Shown here: one piece after another, positions 12,173 through 23,763 of the stretch
Numbering within the stretch: the stretch's first letter is position 1
Layout of the letters: each line of letters begins with the position of its first letter
Origin: Trema orientale
Taxonomy: Eukaryota > Streptophyta > Magnoliopsida > Rosales > Cannabaceae
NCBI GenBank assembly: GCA_002914845.1
Contig: JXTC01000300.1
Location: forward strand, 259,572-323,571
DNA: 64,000 nucleotides
Reading direction: 5' to 3'
Position numbers and translations under genes: made by a program
Notes under the pieces: generated by a model
The model's input: only the letters and a program-made list of their open reading frames with translations
Databases searched by the model: none
What the model was told of the DNA's origin: nothing

Positions 12173-12984
12173 CCAATATACCCTGCAAGATGGAGCTCCA
12201 GAGAAGATCCAATCCTAGACTAGAGAAGAAAGAAGGATGTGGTATTGAAAAACGGGTCGCCTGTCATTGAGAATTCGTGGAACAGTAGTGAAGATGTAGT
12301 TCTAACTAGAGTAATGACCGCTTAATCATCCAGCGAGTGGTGTAGACAAATTAAAAACAAAGATGCAAAACTAGAATAATGACCGTTTGATCGTCCGAGC
12401 TTGTTGAAGATTGATTGTAGAAGACAAAAGAAAGTGGTGCAACCAGATTAGCAATTCAGTCAGGGCCTGTTGAAGATGAAGGTAGAGGAAGAACTGGTGA
12501 AAGAATGGCATCCCATCAGTAACCTAAAACAAAATAACTTAAGATTTTTTTTTTGGCCTAAACGTGAAAAAGACAGCTTACTTTTTTTTTTTTTCTTTAA
12601 CTAAAACCTAAGGAATTAAATGTAAAAGATGGAAACTTCTTTTTTTTTTTTTTATAAAGACAAAAACCTAAACCTAAAAAAAAAAAAAAAAAAAAAACAC
12701 TCTAATACCAACATAAGACTTTAACTTTCTTTTCCTTTTTCTTTTTTGCTTGTTTTTTTTTTTTTACTTATGCCCTCTTTATTTTTATTTTTTTTTTGTT
12801 AAACCTAAACTTAGAAACCCAAAACAAACAAACGTAACTTTTTTTTTTAAGAAAACAAAACAAAAATTAAAAACAAAAGAAATGAGGGATTTGATAGAGG
12901 AGAAAAATATGAGAGGAGGAGAGAAATATAAATGATAGGGAGGCGTTTGCCATAGACTAACTAACACTGAGGTTTTGATAGCAT
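12173..12984. other. Unassigned intergenic sequence with homopolymer tracts
   Basis: The first 330 bp contain repeated 'aatgaccgc/tttgatcgtcc' phrases (around 12315 and 12379). After 12540 the sequence is mainly long T and A tracts alternating with 'cctaaaaccta'-like words. No protein similarity is recognised; the short overlapping frames around 12750-12990 are low-complexity. Confidence 0.4.
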
Positions 12985-13332
12985 GATTCAAGGGTGTTTG
13001 CCCAAGAATTGATAAGGAAAATAAAAATTGGATTCAAAAGTATTTACCTAGGAATAAACAAGAAGAATAATTTTGGATTCAAGGCATTTGCCCAGGAATA
13101 GACAAGAAAATAAAAACTGGATTCAAAGGTATTTGCCTAAGAATGAACAAGAAAAATAAAATTGGATTCAAGAGCGTTTGCATAAGAATAGATAAGAAAA
13201 TAAAACTGGATTGAAGAGCTTTTCCCAAGAATAAATAAGAAAAGTAAAATTAGATTCAAAGGTGTTAACCTATGAATTGACAAGAAAAATAAAATTTAGA
13301 TTCAAGGGTATTTGCCCAAGAATTGAAAGTAG
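12985..13332 (+). repeat. Minisatellite, about 46-bp unit, 7-8 copies
   Basis: The unit reads roughly gattcaagggtgtttgccca followed by agaattgacaagaaaaataa and aaattg. It repeats from 12985 to about 13332 with base changes and small length differences between copies. The arrangement is plainly tandem. Units are about equally diverged, so the array looks old. Confidence 0.85.
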
Positions 13333-14297
13333 GAAAAAGAGAATGAGAAGAATTATCCAATTGAGCGGGAGCCAATTTCGTTCGATAGGACAAGGTGATA
13401 GGATTAAGGGGATGAAAAATCTCAGCAGTTTTTGGAGCTTTCAGTCGACTGAAAATGAGAAGCGATTGACCGATTTGGTCGTTTTTTTTTTTAATAAGGA
13501 GAGAAGATGCCCAGATTTTTCTGCTCTAGTACCATATAGTATTATAGAATTGAATAATGAATTTCGGTCCAAATTATAGTAATAACTTTGATTTGTCTTT
13601 TCTATTAATTGAATAAAGTATCTATACAAGTTACAGATATTCTTTTATAATATTCTAAGAGATAACTACTGAAAATATAAAATACAATATATATATAAAT
13701 ACAGTTAACTAGATAATTTACATAAATAAAGAATATTCTAAAATAAATAATTAGATAATTCATAATAATAAATACGTATTATTAAGAGTTATTCCAAGTT
13801 ACCTGAGTTCGGTGCCCTACGTAAAACACTGGTTTGATCAATTCTTTTTTTTTTGTAAATATCTGTTATATATTAATTGTAATTCAATTTTATTTGTTTG
13901 TACGTAATGTGTATTTTCTTGAGTGAAATCTCTGTTTTTAATGAAAACATCCTCTGTTGTCGTGTGCTTATGTACTGCAATTTATATAGAAGTACCCACT
14001 TTATCTATTACTTTATTCGAATTTGACCAAGCTCCGCGTACCTATTCAACGGGGTTTCACATAAGAAGAATAGTTTAATCCATAGGGACAGCAGGTGTGG
14101 ATTGTGGAAGATGGGAACACGTTCTTATATTCCCTTGACACAAAAAAAAAACGTGAAAGATGGGATCACGGCAACACATACTTTAAAGGAAAAAAACAAA
14201 ATACACGTTTCTTATTTTATTTTTCCTTTAAAGAAAAAACATGCTTACTATTATATTAAACTAACTATGTGAACAAAAAATAATGTCGAAGATACAA
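13333..14297. other. Unassigned intergenic sequence
   Basis: A+T-rich sequence with one more copy of the short dispersed repeat at about 13712-13795. 'gagttcggtgccctacg' near 13804 and 'caagctccgcgtacctattc' near 14029 are the only G+C-richer words. The frame at 13262-13579 overlaps the minisatellite and a T-tract, and I do not regard it as a gene. Confidence 0.35.
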
Positions 14298-14307
14298 NTT
14301 TTTTTTC

Positions 14308-14451
14308 TTTTTTTTTTTTTTTTTGGATATAAAAGGAGAGACTAGTTAGCCAAGTATATGCTTTATTCTCCCCATTGTTTTTTTTTTTTTTTTTTGGATA
14401 TAAAAGGAGAGACTAGTTAGCCAAGTATATGCTTTATTCTCCCCATTGTTT
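14308..14451 (+). repeat. 71-bp tandem duplication next to an undetermined base
   Basis: A T-tract followed by 'ggatataaaaggagagacta' through 'ttctccccattgttt' occurs twice, with period 71 and no difference that I can see. The undetermined base at 14298 lies just to the left. A perfect short duplication abutting an N is more suggestive of an assembly join than of biology. Confidence 0.75.
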
Positions 14452-14844
14452 CCATACATGAGCGTTTGGTAATAATAATAACAAAACACACTTGAAAGTA
14501 CTGTCTGTCGTTAGTAACTCTGTAAAAGGATTGTTTAGTACTTTCAAACTAATGAGTTTCCCAATACTAGAAATAAGTTAGGGATTCTTTGCAAAATACA
14601 TAGTACATAGTTATTATAATGTCTTTTAGGAAGTACACATTCTTAATAATTTTACTATGAGTATATAACTTTTCAAGTTTTAAATTATTTTAAATATAAA
14701 AGTGTCCATAGTATTTATCTCATCAAATGTTGATATTCCGGTTAGACATGAGAGATTGAGTTATTAGATATTTTATCTATTACCTCTTGACACACTGTCT
14801 AGTATTCTAGGCACTTTTTTTCTAGTGCAAAACTTATATATATT
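14452..14844. other. Unassigned A+T-rich spacer left of LTR X1
   Basis: No gene or clear repeat is seen. 'gacacactgtctagtattctag' near 14790 resembles a run of related words at 18330-18450 on the far side of LTR X1. This hints that both flanks were once continuous or share a minisatellite-like sequence. Confidence 0.3.
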
Positions 14845-17640
14845 GTCACAACTCGGGCCCCAGGCTAATCGTAGATTATGAATTTTATAATTAAAAGGTA
14901 TTTTTAAATATTTCACAAAAATATTGAATTAAATTCTATAATTTCAAAACTTAGGAAACAACTGTGATATTTCACAATAATTTAAAGTTTCCTCATACAT
15001 TCACTTGTAAGTATAAATAATTACATACTAAATAAATAGAAGAAGACTAGAAAATACCAATTACAGAGGCGATATGAACCCAGAAAAATTACTAGGACAC
15101 GAATATCAACCAATCAGTTGTTTACTACTGCAATTTAGACCAGAGGAAGAAGAAAAGTAGGGGTGAGCACGTGAATACTCAATAGAGATTCGATTACATT
15201 TTTGAGTAATAAACCAAATAATATTTTTCAAAATCCACTTATTAATCCATTTTTCCAAAGTTTCACAAAATTTTTTGTCAAGCACGTTACTGAAGTCCAA
15301 AGATTCACCAAATTCCAAATATTTATCAAATACATTTCTAAAACAAGTACATATCTATACTATCAAACATATAATAATACAATGCAATCATGATGATATG
15401 TCCAAGATGTTCAAATAGAACACTCGTAAGTCTAAGCACCCTATTTGAGCACTGAAGTCCGAACACCCTCCTTGGGTACTATAAGTCCACAGCCGTGTAA
15501 GTGTTATGAATATATGCAATACTATATAAATGATATTGACGAGACTATGTACCATTTTACATATAATTATTAAAACAACCATGTAGTAATCTTGTGTTCA
15601 GTTCTCAAAGCTAAGTATTCAAACTCATCAATTTCTTCATAATTAATTTTTCACCAAAAAATCCACAAAAATCCAGTTCATGCAATAAATAGTTTAAATA
15701 AAATATATGATACGTCAACTAGTGTGGCGTGCCTCTCCGATAGTTTCAATCTTAAACTAATTCAAATAAAAATAAATAAAATTTTCGTAAAATAGTTCAC
15801 AAATTTCATATTTATTTGAAATATGTAAAATTCAGAATTAAATTAGTTTTAGAATTAAGTAATCAAATGCCTACATCAAACAAGAAACTAGATAGCACTA
15901 CGGTACTATGGATGGCGTTTGATGTCATTCAGTAGACATTTGAAGGGTCGGGGTAGTTTTCGAACACTCGATCTTTTGGTTCGAAAAATCGATTTTCCAA
16001 CGGAGCTTCAAATCGCAAAAGAACTTCACCACTGAGTTCTTAGAGTTCAAAATAGTAAGGCTAAACATATAATTAGACAAATTCGGGTTCTAAGCCGAGA
16101 TCCGGCTCGTGACACACTAAACGACACTATTCACGAGCTTCGTGCCTCAAATTTTATACCACTTAGAAACATAGTGATATTTTATATTCAAGTTCGCCTC
16201 TTAATCTCACTGAATCCAAATTTAAGGTCAAAACTTCGTTTCGAGGTCCCGAGCTTAACACAGGCCTTTAATCCAAAAATTACAAAAATATCACTTTTAG
16301 AAATATTTAGAAAAATGTCATCTTTTTCAATTTAAAAATTTACACGTCTCTGAATATCATTTTAACACCAAAAATCATATTTATTTAAGACTTGAGCTCT
16401 TCCATTAGATCATGTAATTATTTCGACCCAACTAATTACTTTACAAAAATAACTACAAAAATATCACTTTTTAGGAAATAATTAGAAAAATACAATCATT
16501 AAAATCTGAAAAATATCCTACAATTATATTTCAATTTCAGATCCACCATTCTTTTCTGAGAAATTTAGGTGGATGACCAATATTTTAAATTTGATTAAGT
16601 AAATGTCCACTCTTTAAATTTTATAGCTAATTATCCAGGTATATATATTTTTACACTTGGTAGATATATTTTATCTACCAATTTTAGTTACTGTGTTGAA
16701 ATGTACTAGGTATATATTTTTTATACATGGTATATAAAGTTTTATATTTGTTATATAAGCATATATACCTGACATTTTGCTATAGTATTTGATAAAAGGA
16801 CATTTACTTAATTTGGGCCCAAAATTTAGTCATATTTCTATATGGCCTATCTTTTCTTCCTTATAACTCTATTTACACCAATTTCAAACCAAAATTTTCC
16901 AATAACATCAAATCATTCAAAAATATCAACATTTTAATTAGTAAAATGGCCAAATTTGAGAAACTCTCACCAACTCTGCGAAAGTGGCGATTTACGGCGA
17001 ACGGAGGTCGGAGGAGATCAACCACCAGGCTGAGTAGGCTGAGGTTGTGGTGGGGGAATCCACCCGTAGCCAAGCTTGGTTGAAAATGGGGAGGCGCCGA
17101 GTCTCCCTCGCGGTTGCTCCTCGTGTGCGATGTCTCTAAGCCACGACATGGGCTGCGCGGGCACCGACGAGAAGGGAGAGCAGGCGGCAGAGCTTCGTCG
17201 TCGTCGGGGAACCCGTCTGGCCGGAGTTGCATGTTCGAGAGACTTCGGGGCTCGAAAATCTGAAGTTGCAGAGGTGTTTTCGGTCATGGGGGTGTCGAAT
17301 AGGAAAAAAGAAGAATTTGGGGAATTTAATGGAAAATTTGCAAGGTTAGTAGCCACGTGGCAGGTGCTGGCTTGCTGGGCACTGTTCTAAAAATTGTAAT
17401 TTTACCTGGTTTCTTAAACTTTCTTTTCTCATAAGCTCTCAAAAATTTCTTTTTTACTCATTGTTTTCAAAATTTCCTTATATTTTGGTCCTTATGAATC
17501 TAGCCCAAAATCATGTCCAAGTTCATCCAAGATATTTTGAATTTTAAATTCCATTAATTTGAATTTACAAAAATATTTTTAGGCTAAAATTACACTTTTA
17601 ACCCTCATTAAAAGTCCGATTTACACTTTTTTTAACTATC
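14845..17640 (-). repeat. LTR-type repeat X1 (Ty3/Gypsy-like), minus orientation
   Basis: The left end 'tgtcacaactcgggcccc' is the reverse complement of a typical Ty3/Gypsy LTR end. A second, plus-oriented copy of the same family is split at about 38.6-53.3 kb. The shared landmarks are the block around 16090-16260 (matching about 40110-40290 in reverse), 'gcacctgccacgtggc' versus 'ggtgctgacacgtggc', and a G+C-rich island at 16975-17390 versus 38960-39180. The right boundary is approximate. The open frames over the G+C-rich island on both strands are probably leader sequence and not genes. It contains a 290-bp MITE. Confidence 0.6.
16558..16849. mobile_element. 290-bp MITE, family M290, copy 1
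   Basis: The element is flanked by an exact 8-bp direct repeat TCTTTTCT (16550-16557 and 16850-16857). A second copy lies at about 23985-24272. The ends are weakly inverted: 'gagaaatttaggtggatgacc' inward from the left, and 'tagaaatatgactaaatttt' inward from the right. The interior holds several 'ggtatatatattttta' and 'tatataccTGACATTTTGCTA'-like words. There is no coding capacity. An 8-bp duplication would fit the hAT superfamily. Confidence 0.7.
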
Positions 17641-17874
17641 CATAGGTATTGTTTTGGCCAATTAGAATTAGTCACGCACGTCTTTTATGGTAAAAGAATG
17701 AGAGAGAAAAGCATTAAATAATGAATATTTTTTTATTATTTTTTTTTCAACTACTCAAATTATAGTAGCGATTTGATCAATGATCCAACGGCTAAAAAAA
17801 ATACTTATAGATAAGTAAAAAAACAAAATACCTAACAGGTTGGCAACCTATATAATATATATATATATATATAT
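17641..17874. other. A+T-rich segment with MITE-like features
   Basis: It contains 'gatccaacggctaaaaaaa' and 'ctaacaggttggcaaccta' followed by a (TA)n run at about 17850-17873, closely matching the right end of the next MITE. This may be a degenerate older member of the same family, but I cannot fix its left end. Confidence 0.4.
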
Positions 17875-18105
17875 GGGCACCAATCCAGTAGATTTTTTTT
17901 TTAACTTATTTGGCCAATGAAAAATTTTTTTGCACATTTTTTTATATTAAAAAGTAAGAGAGAGAAATAGTATTGATGATACACGTCTTTTCATGCACAT
18001 CATCATAGCCATTGGATCACCATTAGATGATGATCTAACGGCTAAAAAAAAAAAACCTACACATAGGTAAAAAAAAAAAAAAAAAAACCTACTGGATTGG
18101 CAACC
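17875..18105. mobile_element. MITE with about 22-bp terminal inverted repeats in a (TA)n site
   Basis: The left end 'gggcaccaatccagtaga' plus a T-run and the right end, read inward as 'ggttgccaatccagtagg' plus a T-run, form clear inverted repeats. The element is bounded on both sides by (TA)n. Internal 'gatgatctaacggctaaaaa' recurs in the neighbouring segment. It is non-coding. Confidence 0.75.
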
Positions 18106-18138
18106 TATATATATATATATATATGGAAGACTTCTCAA

Positions 18139-18315
18139 TGGTTACAATTTTTTGTGACCATGAATGGATACTAAAAAAAATAGTGATAGCATTAAATTTT
18201 TTTGATGGTGATAAATAGCATTAAATTTTTTTGGCCAACCGCCAAACTAATCACCACTATAGGATATAGATCTAACGGTTTAAACCATTGTAACCATCTA
18301 TGGGTAAATATTATT
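18139..18315. mobile_element. Small MITE-like element
   Basis: 'ggttacaattttttgtgacc' at the left pairs with 'ggttacaataatatttaccc' read inward from the right, both continuing to 'atgg'. The interior repeats 'agcattaaatttttttg' twice. It is non-coding; boundaries are within a few bases. Confidence 0.5.
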
Positions 18316-18782
18316 GTAACCTACTAAACACTTTGTCTAGCGCCGCTTGACACTCTATCTAACATGCTCGACATTATGTCTAGTATTTTTGACATCATAT
18401 TTTTTCTTTTTGTCAACTTCCTAGACACCTTGTTTAGTACTCTCGACTTAAGGATATATAAATCTTTTTATACCTTCGTTTTTAAAAAAAGTGTATTTCA
18501 TCTAAAAACTTATTGAGAGGGATGTAGTTTTTTAAAATTGTATTTTACCTAATTTCCCAATAGGTTATCAGATTTTAGTTGGAAATATATGAAATATTTT
18601 ACACTTTCTAATTATTCTCTAAATTTGACATTTTCATTTGCAAACTGAAAATATTTTTCCTATTTAAAATTTAACTCGTATGGAGGACCCATTTTAAGTC
18701 TAAATTACGGACTATATTAAGATAATTTATTAAAAAAAGAGATAATTGAAAAAAATCTCCTCAATTATTATTATTTTTTTTC
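18316..18782. other. Unassigned spacer with degenerate 'cttgacac...tctag' words
   Basis: From 18330 to 18450 phrases such as 'cttgacactctatctaac', 'cgacattatgtctagtat' and 'cctagacaccttgtttagt' recur about every 25-30 bp, a decayed minisatellite-like pattern. The rest is plain A+T-rich sequence. Confidence 0.35.
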
Positions 18783-19068
18783 AAATTTAACCTCATCTTT
18801 TAGTTTCTGTAAAATTATACCTCTATATTTCAAAATCTCTAGAAATTTCTATCTTCTGTGTATAAATTGACCAATAATTTTCTCGCTAACACAAAATTTG
18901 AATTCTGGATATCTTATTTCTGTTGACTAATATAAAAAATTATTGAATATAACTTAAAACAGTTAGTAAAATCAACTAATTTATTTACAGAAGTTACAAA
19001 TTTGTAAAGATTTAAATTATAGATATATAATTTTACACAAGCCCAAAGATAGAGTTATAATTACGAAA
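18783..19068. mobile_element. Long-TIR foldback MITE, copy 1
   Basis: The segment is about 75-80% like 20500-20815. Its two ends are long inverted repeats of each other: 'gtaaaattatacctctatat' inward from the left, and a matching 'gtaaaattatatatctataa' inward from the right. It is non-coding. Confidence 0.65.
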
Positions 19069-20499
19069 ATGTCATACTTAAGGGTTTTTTTTTTAAATAA
19101 TCCTAAAATAAAAAATAATAATTTACTAAAGCAAGTGAAAGATATTATATATTATTAAAGGACTGATAATAACTAGATATAAACTAGGATCTATCATGTC
19201 AAATTACAAGAGATAAATTGTTGAGGTGTGCGGAAGCAAATACCTAAATCCATGGAGACGCACATATGAAAACAAAAGGGTTAACGACCTCCTGCAATCA
19301 AATCCTTTACAATGCTCAATTGGATCGTTATCTAATATGAGGAAAGAGGAAAAAAGCATAAACAGAGAGAGTAAATTAACTTGGGGACCATAACATTGTA
19401 GATATCCTTACATACTAGGTCAACTATAATTCCATCAACCATAATTGGGTTAATATTGGGTCTCTACACATTGCAAAGTTCATAGACATATTGATGTCTC
19501 TAAAGCCCACTAAATAGATCACTAATTTGACTCATTAATTTTTATAACCCATATAAGAATATTTATAAAAAAATGTCCTTTTTTTTCTAGACTAATTTAA
19601 AAAGTGGCCATTTCTTACACCTATTTAATAAGCGATCGTTTTATAATTTTATTTTGATAAATAACCGTTTTTTAGTTGATCTATTTTAAAAAATAAATAA
19701 TTTTTTTTAAAAAATTAATAACTTTATACAAAATAAATCAATTTACTTTGATTTATTAAATATGAAAATGGTTATTTTTCAATTAAATTCGAAATTAGAC
19801 CATTATTTAACGGTTTTTGAAAACAGCCGAATCGTGATCCCAAATTTGGCTCTTGGCTTAAAAGCCCTATCATGTATAATTGCATTTAATATGTGAGCCC
19901 ATTTAGAGAAAATTTAATTTCTTATGGTAATTTTTCAAAAAAAAGAAATTAAAAAATTAAAAAATTCTGGATTTAGAACTAGTTGTTAAATCCCAGATTC
20001 TAATTAGAGAAATACCGCTTTCAATGGTATTTCGAAAAAATGCCATTGTATATTAATTGATGAGATTCTTGAAGTACGTGGTCAAGTTGTCATAGTCACT
20101 TTAAGTTACTAGATTAGTTAACCGAAGTAAATCAGCTAATTATCTCGAGTACCATTGAGAAATAGCAAGTTTGAAAAAAAAGGGGTATTTTTCTAAATAT
20201 TTATTAAAAATATTATTTTTCTTAAAATATTTTAAAAGGCGATATTTTTCTTAACGAATCTGAAATTTTTCAAAAAATTTAACTCATTCGAAATTTTTCA
20301 ATTTTTAGTACTTTGGGTCTGGAAATGTTGTAAAAAGCCTGTATAAAAATCCAAAAAAAAAAAAAAAAACACAATAGATACTTGCATATAATTCACCAAA
20401 TGCTATATCTTTGTGTAGTTTTAAACTATGTAACCACAATATAATAATAATTACAAACAGAAATTGGCTCATTCAACTAGAATTCTTTTTTGGGTTATG
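19069..20499. other. Unassigned A+T-rich region
   Basis: Around 19222 'tgttgaggtgtgcggaagca' looks like the start of a Copia-type LTR, but no matching end is visible. 19990-20240 has repeated 'aatggtatttc / taccattgagaaat' words. The rest is simple A+T-rich sequence. No gene is supported. Confidence 0.35.
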
Positions 20500-20815
20500 T
20501 GCAAAAATATATCCTGAAGTATAGTTTTTCTATAAATTTTACCATATCTTTTGGCTTGTACAAAATTATACCTCTATATTTTAAATCTCTGTAAATTTGT
20601 TCCTTCTATATATAAATTGACCAATAAAGTTCTCACTAAACACAGAATTTGAATTGAGAATATCTTATTTTTGTTGACTAAGACAAAAAATCTATTGAAA
20701 ATAGTTTAAAATACTAAGCATAAATTAACTAATTTGTACACAAATTTGTAGAGATTTGAAATATAGAGATATAAACTAAAAAATATGGTTAAAATTACAA
20801 AAAAATTGCATTTTT
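20500..20815. mobile_element. Long-TIR foldback MITE, copy 2
   Basis: The left arm 'ttaccatatcttttggcttg' continues to 'cctctatattttaaatctctg'. It pairs with the right arm, read inward as 'taaccatattttttagttta' and 'tctctatatttcaaatctct'. It matches copy 1 at 18783-19068 in direct orientation. It is non-coding. Confidence 0.7.
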
Positions 20816-21240
20816 TTTTTTTTTTTTGTAATTATCTCTTCTCTTTTACTTTTATGTCAGGCTTTGTATTCCAAGCGTACTCTTGTATTCAGCTACAAAG
20901 TCCCCCATTTTGTTCCATGACTTAGGCCTCGAATTGTCCTCTTTTTGTCAAAGTGACTTTGTGGCCAACAATACTACATTCGAAGGCCTAATTAGATCGT
21001 TTGAAGTCAAGGATTCCAGCAATCATTTGAAACCCCTTTTAAGCTATAGGGATTCAAAAAATTTAGTTCAGTAGCTCAAGTTTTTCATGAAGGTTCGAAT
21101 GGTTGAAATACATAAAATGTTGGACAAACTTTTCATTCAATGCAGTAGTTGTGTTCTAAACCTCACCATATTTATATAAGAAGTTTCGGTCGAGCTTGAT
21201 ATGCTTATTTTTCTAAAACGAATACTTCATATTAATTACG
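20816..21240. other. Unassigned segment with a short unmatched open frame
   Basis: A 63-codon frame (20883-21074, plus) reads MYSATKSPILFHDLGLELSS and onward, in sequence richer in G+C than its surroundings. It has no motif I recognise and no clear splice sites. It could be a decayed gene fragment. Confidence 0.3.
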
Positions 21241-21771
21241 ATTTTTGGCATATTGCCACCCTATGTTATTCATAAATTTGCAAAAATAGTCCTTGAGTTT
21301 TTTTTTTTTGATAATTAGGTCATTAAGTTTAAAAAATTTTGGTAATTAACTCCTTTTTATTTATTAATGTTAAAGTTTTCATGAAATTGAATATGTTTAA
21401 GTCAAGGAAATTAGTATTTCATTAACACTAATTATTTTGTAAGGGAAATAGAAAGAAATTTTAAGAGAAATTTTATATTTTTGAAATTTTGTATTTTTAA
21501 AAAATTTGTTATATTTTGATGTTAATTGTAACTAAATTTTAGTTATTTTCTCCCAATTTCAACTATTGCTTGTAAAATATTGATTGTTTCCTTCAAAAAC
21601 TTTGTATATCACTTGAAAATGCTCAATTTTACCAATATTTGAATAATTACTTACAAAAAGAACTTAATTACCAACATTTTTAAAACTTAAAAATTTAATT
21701 GCCAATAATCAAATAACTCAAAGACTATTTTACCAATCCTGAATAATATAAGGGCCAGTCATGCCAAAAAT
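21241..21771. mobile_element. MITE with about 120-bp terminal inverted repeats
   Basis: The left end starts 'atttttggcatattgccacc', followed by 'aaaaatagtccttgagtttt', a T-run, 'gataattaggtcattaagtt' and 'ttttggtaattaa'. The right end read inward gives 'atttttggcatgactggccc', 'taaaatagtctttgagttat' and 'gattattggcaattaaattt', then 'gttggtaattaagtt'. No transposase is present. Long inverted ends of this kind are typical of Mutator-like MITEs; the superfamily is not certain. Confidence 0.8.
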
Positions 21772-21879
21772 CCTATTAACTAAATCGATACCACATTAGA
21801 ATTTAGAAATACGAAATTTGCTAAAATAGTTTTTCTCAGATTCTAATGTCACCTATTTGAGCCACGTTAGTGTCTGATC

Positions 21880-23582
21880 CAAAAATTAAAAATTTCTCAA
21901 ACAAGTCCCAAGAATTGCCCACATTAGAGATATGGAGTTAAAAAAAACTAATGCTATTTTAAATCTGATTTTTTAACTTTCCCAAGCCTGTTCTAGTCTT
22001 CTTTAAGTCAAATCACACTCAATATTTAATTCAAAAAAACTTTCACACGACATTAGATGTGTTGAATAGGCTAGGACGGGCCTATACAGGCCATGGGTCG
22101 GCCTATCACGGCCGATAGAATTCGTGGGTCAAGCCGGGCTGAGCCATAGAAACAGATGCTGGCCCGTGATGGGTTGACTAATTTTGGCCCGTAGGCCGTC
22201 ATATTCGTTTTTCTGGGCTCTTTGATAGTGTCGTTGGCCACTTTGCTTTTCTATAGAACTTTTATTATTATTATTATTATTTTTAAATAAAAGATAAGTT
22301 TATGTTTTTTCCTGCATAGTAAATAAAAGCCTTTTAAAAGAAATGATATTTTATTTTGAAAATGACATTTGAAAAGAGAAAGGTAACTTTATATTTTTTC
22401 AGGATAATAAATATAACCTTTTGTTTAGAAATTGACATTTGAAAAAAAAAAAGTAACTTTATGCTTATTTGAAAATGAAATTTGAAAAAAAAAAAAAAAC
22501 TTCAGGTTTTTATAGGAATAATAAATAGTAAGTGATTATTTAAGTATTTATATATAATCATAATATATATTTTAATGTAATTGAAGTTCTTGTTTTGGTG
22601 GTTATCGTCTTTCTCTTTGAGTTTTTTAATGAATAAACTTTTGCATCAGAAAATCTATATTTTAATATACAACTAGTAATATAATTTATATATATTTCTA
22701 ATTTATATGTCATGTGCCTATTCAGCCCACATCGGGCAGGACAGCCCACAGCCCACATCGGGGCAGGACAGGCCAGTCTGTGGGTCTTGACACTTAGACC
22801 CAGCCTTGCCTATGAAAATTCATAGGCTAGGATGGGTTGCGCCCTATATCAAGTTGGGATGGCTAAGTGCGATGAAATTTCGTGACTAGCCTGGGCCTAA
22901 ATTTACACTTCTATATGACATTTGACAATTATTTTATTTAAATATATTTTTGAAAATAAAAACTCTCTTTTAGATCACAATCAATGGGAAAAATGTTATT
23001 CATGACCTTGTATTTTGACTTTTTTTTCGACAAACCTCCTATTTCTTTGAAAATATAGAAAAATGCCCTGAATTTGAGTTCATTATAAAAACCTAATAAT
23101 ATGGCTACCTCTAAAATTTGATCATGTTAGCTATAAATTAAGGGATTAAAAACATTACCCTTTGTAAATATAGTCATGTATTAAATTTAAGAAATTGCCT
23201 ATACTAGTTTCCAAACAATAATATTTTGAAAATGGTCTAACAATTGACGTAATAGTTATCAAACAAGTGTCTACGTGTTGGAAAGACTTCAGAAAAATAG
23301 TAGTTAGTAAAATTTTTTATAAATTTATTTTTCTTGAAAAAACTACCAACGGTTTTTCAATTAAACAAAACAACGAAAAATAACTAGAAGCATATCTATT
23401 TCATAACAATATATTAGAATATCATGCAAAAACTCATACCACTTATAGACCATAGATGAACAGGAAATTGTCTTCAACTACCAATATATCTTTCAAACTA
23501 TTTTTGTGTATAGTCACATAAGAGTGTAGTATCTATATGCTAAACAGAAAAAGATCAAGTTAGTGACTGCACTTAATTCTTG
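21880..23582 (+). repeat. Tandem duplication, unit 1 (about 1.7 kb)
   Basis: From 'caaacaagtcccaagaattg' to 'gtgactgcacttaattct' this block is repeated directly at 23583-25605. The similarity is continuous (roughly 85-90%) through non-coding sequence and the same hAT insertion. Nothing in it codes for protein. Confidence 0.85.
22054..22913. mobile_element. Non-autonomous hAT element, copy in unit 1
   Basis: The ends are inverted: 'tagatgtgttgaataggcta' from the left and 'tagaagtgtaaatttaggcc' inward from the right. The flanks are CACGACAT and TATGACAT, diverged forms of the 8-bp duplication that is perfect in unit 2. Subterminal regions are rich in 'ggcccgt', 'gggcctat' and 'cagcccac' words, as is usual in plant hAT elements. 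The interior is A/T-rich and non-coding. Confidence 0.85.
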
Positions 23583-23763
23583 AACAAATCTCAGGAATTG
23601 TCTCAATGTCACAACATTTAGTCTTAATATCACGATATTAGAGATATGGAGTTAAAACCAATGCTATTTTAAATTCGATTCTTTAACTTTCCCCAGCCTT
23701 TTTTGGTCTTCTCTAAGCCAAATCACACTCAATATTTAATTCAAAAAAACTTTCACATGACAT

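Noticed and set aside
12985-13332. Regular repeat array considered as a CRISPR
   Set aside because: Units are contiguous with no unique spacers, diverge throughout, and the genome is plant; it is a minisatellite.
17018-17390. Overlapping open frames of about 104-119 codons on both strands in a G+C-rich island
   Set aside because: The island is shared with LTR X2 at 38960-39180 and the frames are not conserved there. They are best explained by low stop density in G+C-rich leader sequence.
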